Shown piece after piece: positions 58,311-64,000 of a stretch of DNA of 64,000 bases. Each line of letters opens with the position of its first letter. Position 1 is the stretch's first letter. The stretch is taken from NCBI RefSeq assembly GCF_023856365.1, contig NC_064551.1:20708349-20772348 (forward strand). Direction: 5' to 3'. The DNA is from Brienomyrus brachyistius. Taxonomy: Eukaryota > Chordata > Actinopteri > Osteoglossiformes > Mormyridae. Position numbers and translations under genes: made by a program. The notes beneath the pieces are model-generated. The model had not been told where the DNA came from. It did not search any database and was given only the letters and a program-made list of their open reading frames with translations.

Positions 58311-60827
58311 ATTATTATTATTTGTATTTTTTCTTTCTTTCTTTAATCGCTCATTGCCGTAATTTACATATGTAAAGGTGGCCGAGATGTTGCAGCCTCG
58401 ACCGGAAGACCAGGAACGCGTTTGCTTGTGATGCAGTGGTCCTGCTGAACATCAGCGGCTCCTCCAGCGCTCCGCCATCACGACCCATTTTCGCTTGTTT
58501 AAAGATCAGTCCGCATTGTTACAAAAATAATTTGGCAACACGCAGGGTTGGTGTCCAATTTCAAAGGCGATTGTGACGAACAGGTGTAATTTCATCCGCG
58601 CGCCTTCTTTTAACGGCATAGATTTGTCATTCTCTGTCATGCCAACCTAGATAGCAACAATGGTTCTAAGTAGGGCAAGAACTCTCCAAAACATGTTTTT
58701 CAGTTTTTTTTTTTGTTTTTTTTTAATTCTTCATAGATGGGATTTCACTGGCTATTTGGTCAGGCCACCTGAAGTGTGTATAGATAATATGAAAGACACC
58801 ACATTTTATTTTAAGCTTTTAAATTTTTTTTTCCCTTTTCCCTACTTAGTCTTGAATGAGGCATCAGTTTATCTGTCCTGCTACTGCCATACTAGATTAA
58901 TAAAGTGTAGTCAAATCTAGCTAATATTGCTGTTTTTTCTATACGACTGAAAGTGTTTATGTGTTATGCAGAATTTTAAAGGGCATTTGCCAGGGGAGAT
59001 GCATAAAATATGTACAGTTTTTAATATTTCGCCTCTGTTGTCAGTTTTGATTGCGGCCAGAATGACTAAATTAAAGGTGCAAGCAATCTCCCCTTTTCAG
59101 TATGCGATAGGTTGATATTATGCTTATGTCTATAATATGATCTGTTAATTTGAATGGATTTTTTTTCTCAGTAGTTCAGTTTTTAAGGAAGTAATATTTA
59201 GTGGATTCTGAATAGCCACCGGATGACTGAAAACACAGTTTAATATGACTGAAGTATTTACGCAGTGTAGTCTTTATGACTTTTTAAAGAGTGCCGCACA
59301 TCCGGCCAACTCCAACTGCAAAAATGATCTGTTTTCAGTATTTCCCGTGCACTCCACTGCTCTCCGGTCACGTACTGATTCTCTGTCAACCGAGTGTATA
59401 GACACGTTTGTTGTTTGTAGTCCACGAACTCTAGATTTAGCCTAATGCAGGAGGACCGTTCCATTACCAGGTGTGCATTTCACTGCATCTTACTTGCACT
59501 TGTATAACTATGTGACAAATAAAGAATCTTGAATCTTGAGGAGATGATCCCAGTGGTCATCTTTGGCTTGCCTTTGCAATCATAATAGTAAATCCCAAAA
59601 GCAACCTTTGTTGGTGAGATTATGGAGAATGAGGGAGGGATTGATATAATGAGAGTCATTCAAGGTCTCGTTGCGGCTTGTCTCTGCTCCGCCATTACAG
59701 TTATTTGCCTGTCAGTGCTGTGATTGAGACTGAAGCCATGTACAGGACGCTGAGTTACACTTACCGGAGTTGGCGTCTGCACGTTCTAAAGCCCCCCCCC
59801 CCCGCCAGATTTATACTGCACACACTCCATCATAATACTGGGGTTTTAAAAACATTCCAGGAGGTGCCAAATACAACAGCCCTCTCCCCCCCCCCCCCAC
59901 ACCTTCCGGCAGGGGTCTTGGCGGGACGTTGTTGGCCTCTCTGGAGGAGATGGAAGGAGTGCGGTGATAGTGTTGGGATGGGTGTCAGCAGAAGCAGGAG
60001 GTGCACCCCCGTTAAAGGTCCGGTTTGGTGAGGCCCCTCAGTTGGTGTAGACCTCAGTACATGCACCCAGGTTCTCGACAGCCTGCTCTTACATCACAAA
60101 GGTTCCCCTGAATGCAATGCCACCAGCTTGGGGCATAAATTAAGCAAATGAAACGAATTTGAGGTCAACCTCAAAGTTCTTTTTCATCTCGGAACAATTC
60201 ATGCAAAGTCCACGCAGGCATCCTTAACTTGGCTTAACTTAACTTTGGTGTGACGGGTTTATTTAACCGACTTTCAAATTCTGCCACATTTGTTAGATTC
60301 TGCCGCACTCGTTCTCTTAATTAGCCTTGACAGCTGATTGTATTCTGACCATGACTTGAGATTTATCTGCTTGTTTGCTCATTTGCTTACTTATCTGCGA
60401 TTCAATTTTTACCGTAAACGTTAAAAAAATTTGAAAGCGGAATGTATATTGTGAAAATTATAATGAAATCGACTAAATGTTACAAAGCTCTTTTTTTTTA
60501 CCAGTAACTGGTGTCCACAAATGGAAAAATGTGTATTTAATCGATCCTGCTGTTCTCTTCCTGAAGCTTGTAAATGTTAGAATATCCAGAGTTTTATAAG
60601 ACAAAATCTTAATGGCTGGTAGTAACAGAAGTTGTCTCACATTATGGACATCCAGGACAAGTTCAAGAATTCCTTAAAGGTGCAACCCGCTAGTTATTAC
60701 ATTTGTTTTTACAGTTTTTAAAAGCAGGGTATTTGACTGGGGTTTTTCCTTTGGTTGCACAAACAGCTGCTCACAATCTACATTTTCCATCTGACTTGTT
60801 GCCATGCACCATACTTGTGGTTTTGAG
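58309..60827. other. AT-rich noncoding DNA
   Basis: No supported gene. C12 at 59792-59803 and C13 at 59886-59898; T-rich tracts near 58700 and 58830. AATAAAGAATCTTGAATCTTG near 59519 is AT-rich and polyadenylation-like, with no gene before it. Confidence 0.4.
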
Positions 60828-61045
60828 CAGGGGGTCTTAAAACCCAGTCCTAGGGAATCCCCATGCATGTTTTTTTTTCTACCAACCAGCCCCTCGAGGT
60901 TTCGTTTGGCTATTACAGCAGCTACGTGTTGCTTTTACTGAAAATTACAAGCTTTAGGAAAAGCATAAATAACAAGTAAAATGCTTAAATAACTAATTCC
61001 ATGCTATTGAAAAGATTAAGGTTGGTAGACCTGCAGGCTATCATT
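60828..61045. mobile_element. Diverged hAT-like fragment
   Basis: Begins CAGGGGGTCTTAAAACCCAG then TCCCCATGCATGTTT and CCAACCAGCCCC, the wording of a common fish hAT family end. The opposite terminus is not recognisable; TTGGTAGACCTGCAGG near 61022-61037 may be near it. Confidence 0.35.
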
Positions 61046-61304
61046 ATTGTCTCGCTGTTTTATTGTTTACTATTTTATTAGTTATCCAAAGCTTTTTTTC
61101 ATGACTTAAAACCCATTTTATAGCTGGTTATTTTACTGGTGCAGTTTGGGTTAAGTGCTTTCTCAGAGGTGCAGGAAAATGCCTCCTCTTTGGTCTTAGA
61201 CTCGCAACCTATAGGTGAAATGTCAATGACTTTGACCTGCATTTAAACTGCTGTAATGCTGACATGCAGATTGCGGGAATTGTACGACTAATGTTCGTGT
61301 TTAA

Positions 61305-61405
61305 TTGGCGTCCCGCCCAGGGTGTACCCTTGTCTCTTGCCCTCTGCTTCCTCGGACTCTCTTCGGGCTTGCTGTTACCCTGCATCAGATAGATGGTTAT
61401 CGAAA
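61305..61405 (+). mobile_element. SINE family B 3' fragment (plus)
   Basis: Reads GGCGTCCCGCCCAGGGTGTA, then CTTGCCCTCTGCTTCC and a degenerate ATCAGATAGATGG tail. Confidence 0.55.
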
Positions 61406-62117
61406 ATGAATGCTTTTGTAGTAAAGACAGTCCTAGTTGTCTGTATGGGTGTTTTGGTGACATAGGTGAAATTACCAGTAGCGTTTCAGACAAACCCGAA
61501 TAAGCTGAGGTGGTGCCCAGCTGAGAGATGCGGATTTCCGCTGACAATAAACCAGCAACCTCACCTGAATACAAGCACAGCCAACCAGATGTAATCTGTC
61601 ACCTAACTGGTGGTTGGTTGCTTTTCAACCCTTCTGCGGAAACAATCTCCAATGATCCCTTGCCTGCAGGCGAAAACCCCCGGTGCTCGAGAGAGACCAA
61701 GAGGCAGCACTGCAAACTCGCGAAAGCCAGCCGACGGGACAGGGCCCCATGCAATGCTGAAGAATTATCAGCATGCAGAAACCTTCAGCCTTGAAATGAA
61801 GAAGTACGAACCGACTGAAAATTGGATTTGGTGCGGTTATATGCTTGCTGAGGTGACATTTGTTGGCCATCTGTGGGAATGGCACCAGCAACGTCTAGGT
61901 CACATAGCAATATTTCCACACTGGGAAGGCTGGTCTGGTCGTCTGTGGTAAAGCAGCACATTTCTGTCTAAGCCGTAGCCTCTAATGTGTCTGTAAATCT
62001 CAAGCTACTGTTAACGAGACCCAGCGGGTGGTTTCTACCAAAACTGCAAGCAGCATAGGGAGACAGAGGAGTACAGCGTCACTTTTTGAGTTGCGCAGCC
62101 ATGCCAACCTGTGGACA
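61406..62117. other. Unique DNA, moderately CpG-containing
   Basis: Overlapping frames of 88-113 codons without splice context. No gene is supported. Confidence 0.35.
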
Positions 62118-62531
62118 ATGCCGACCCCATATCGGGCAGCTATCTCATTTGCTTTACTTTTTTATTTTTTGCTTGATTTTGCTAAGGCAGACAAAACCCG
62201 TTTCAGAAATCGTTATTCTGCCTGGAACGCCGGGGTCACCTTCAGTGTAGATTTACAGAACCTTCCGTTTATCTCTCTGGTGCGGTTAGACGTCACTCAG
62301 AATGTTGTTTATGGCGTTCGGCACTTAAGAATACAAAAAGTAAATACAATGAAGAAAAACAATAAAAATCAGGTCGCACTTGATCTTCCGACATGGAATA
62401 TAGCTGAAGTGGGCCTGACTCTTTGTATTTCTCGCAGCAGTGTGATCGAGCCACTTCCCCCTGCTCCCTCTTCTCTGCCTCCTATGTCTGACCGACGGAA
62501 AATGCTTGATGACTTATTCTTGAAAAGCTAA
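62118..62531 (+). CDS. Hypothetical 137-codon ORF with signal-peptide-like start
   Basis: The longest open frame in the window (167 codons from a GTG at 62028) contains an ATG at 62118 with A at -3. From there the 137-residue product starts MPTPYRAAISFALLFYFLLD and continues FAKADKTRF. This is a charged N-end, a hydrophobic core and an A-K-A motif before D, which fits a cleavable signal peptide. The remainder is basic and polar, with one cysteine and a proline-serine stretch (PPAPSSLPP) before MSDRRKMLDDLFLKS. No homologue is recognised. It may be a chance ORF, a lineage-specific gene, or part of the leader of the gene whose exon appears at 63945. Signal-peptide likeness is seen; secretion is inferred. 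Confidence 0.2.
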   Translation: MPTPYRAAISFALLFYFLLDFAKADKTRFRNRYSAWNAGVTFSVDLQNLPFISLVRLDVTQNVVYGVRHLRIQKVNTMKKNNKNQVALDLPTWNIAEVGLTLCISRSSVIEPLPPAPSSLPPMSDRRKMLDDLFLKS

Positions 62532-63944
62532 CAAGTGTAATATGCAGTGTGATTTATTTTAAGAACTCTGCGAATGAAAATCTACTGACGAGGAGATAGC
62601 ATACTTGCAGACTGCTCTGTGAATAAAATGCAACTTCAGGCTGTTGAACACTCCTGCCAAGGAACCTCCAGTCGGAGAGGTTCTTGTAGGATTAAAACAA
62701 GGCCGATAACGCAAGTGAATTTTTTTTTTTCAGTTTTCAGCATTTTTTTCCACACTATTCTGGAATTATCGCATTTAAGCCCAGAATTCTTTTTTTTTCT
62801 ATCGTGACTACCCTAATACTGCCAGAAAACGAACTGCTTAATTGTGGTTTGCTGTAGACTAATATATCTGTCTCTTTGGCGACAGAATGTGATAATTCTT
62901 TATTTACTTGTTATATGCACTTAATTTTTTAATGGAGTTGTACGCACACATAGGTAATACTGTCTAAGCAACGATGCAGGCATTTACTGCACATTATTTT
63001 TCTGACAGATATTTAGAAATCGGAATAGGGTGTGTATCAGAGGTCAGTACGTAGTGTAACTTTATAAAAATTGTATTTAGTAATGTCAGGTGAACCTGAA
63101 ATCTTATAAAACGAAGTTCTTAGTTACTTCACTAGATGATTTATTTTTGGAACTTTAATATGTTTTCTACAGTAAATTCTAACGACGAGGCTCTAATTTC
63201 TCTCTAAACATCTCACTGCTGTGCAAAAGTGCTGCACTGGCCTATTTAGAACGTCCTCTGCAAGCGGAAGAGGTGTGCAAAGACCACGGGACACGCTTCG
63301 CGTCGTTAAACGAATGGACAGACCTTTGGATGACCCTTTGTGAGGCAATAGGAATAAATCACGATGCGTACTTAAAGGGTTCCAAAAAAATAACAGAGGA
63401 AAATGTTTGGAACACAGAACAGTCTTCTGTTTTTGGCCAATTTAATATTAACATTGTTTTAAAAAATAGTAATAGTTCTGCGAGCATGCCAAGGGGAGGA
63501 TAAGGTGGTGGAAACACGTTAGTCACGCTTTTGGGGAAGCGGGGCTTATGTAAATCTCTTTAATATCTATATCACGCAGGCTCCTCTGCTGTCCCGAAAG
63601 GCCGGCGAAATAGTGTGGGAAGTGACCTGATATGGAAGGGGTGTGGGTGCCGCGGCACTCCCCAAGGCCGGGGCACGATCGCCCGGCATTTCCATGTGGT
63701 GTGGCTCTCGGGGGAACCCGCAGCGTGTCCCTGCTTCAGCGTTTACGGAGCTTATCGTGCTGGCTCGCAGATCTCCTTGCTCGGCCGTTGAGTGCGCGGG
63801 GGGGGGTGTGTGTAACATTCCTGTTTAATTCCTGTATTTTTTTTTTATTGTTAGCCATTTTCACTCTAGTCAGACTTTTGCTCTTTCTTGCTGGGGAGTG
63901 CAGATTTTTTTTTTTTTTCTTTTTTTTTTTTATTCTTTTTGCAG
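62532..63944. other. Presumed intron ending in strong acceptor
   Basis: AT-rich; a 76-codon frame at 63273-63503 has no splice support. The final 100 bp are strongly pyrimidine-rich, with three long T runs between 63831 and 63940 before TTTTTGCAG. Confidence 0.4.
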
Positions 63945-64000
63945 GATTTTGCAATGTGAGGCATCCTGGTGTGGAGATTCTCCGCCCTCACAGCGGGATC
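63945..64000 (+). other. Start of an exon truncated by the window edge
   Basis: After a long polypyrimidine tract, TATTCTTTTTGCAG marks a strong 3' splice site. The 56 bp that follow have stops in one frame (DFAM then stop). They are open in the other two, one reading ILQCEASWCGDSPPSQRD. It could be a leader exon or a coding exon continuing to the right. It is the natural downstream partner of the candidate exons at 52346-52737 and 56839-56923. Confidence 0.4.

Noticed and set aside
1..64000. CRISPR arrays, operons, phage or plasmid modules
   Set aside because: No direct-repeat/spacer pattern, no ribosome-binding-site spacing and no prokaryotic ORF density; the DNA is clearly vertebrate.
1..64000. 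Autonomous LINE or transposase genes
   Set aside because: No frame shows reverse transcriptase, endonuclease, integrase or transposase motifs; all mobile elements seen are nonautonomous or fragments.

Overview
The window is vertebrate nuclear DNA, most likely from a ray-finned fish. Three things point there: many copies of two tRNA-headed SINE families of a kind common in fish genomes, short hAT-type and TA-target DNA elements, and dense microsatellites with unusually many long G/C homopolymers. There is no prokaryote-style gene packing and no long uninterrupted ORF; almost all of the 64 kb is intergenic or intronic. I could not name any gene. All calls come from reading the sequence by eye, without alignment.

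Layout. 0-18 kb is mostly unique AT-rich DNA with a CpG-rich patch at the left edge, a hAT-like end near 1.9 kb, a SINE at 3.4 kb, weak exon-like segments on both strands, and an octamer/homeodomain-rich block near 12.9 kb. 18.7-19.7 kb is a 76-bp minisatellite. 20-34 kb mixes exon-like segments, a four-unit E-box array, a solo LTR with target-site duplication, a TA-flanked inverted-repeat element and a run of AT-rich, homeodomain-motif-rich blocks that look like conserved noncoding elements (CNEs). 34-41 kb holds a compound microsatellite, a CpG-rich segment with small ORFs, and SINE fragments. 41.6-43.0 kb is an old ~34-bp tandem array into which a hAT element and a SINE have each inserted, with readable target-site duplications. 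43.9-44.3 kb is another hAT-like element with an inner palindrome. 44.6-46.8 kb has more CNE-like blocks.

Coding evidence is thin. The best case is a terminal exon on the + strand (47778-47954) encoding 58 residues with an acidic C-terminus. A second + strand unit may start near 52.3 kb, where an NRF1 motif and an inverted CCAAT box precede a leader exon; a canonical 85-bp exon lies at 56.84 kb, and a strong acceptor at 63.94 kb opens an exon that runs off the right edge. Together this suggests the end of one gene, the 5' leader of another, and regulatory DNA in between. A 137-codon ORF with a signal-peptide-like start lies at 62.1 kb. Exon-like segments elsewhere are listed at low confidence because chance alone should produce several in 64 kb.
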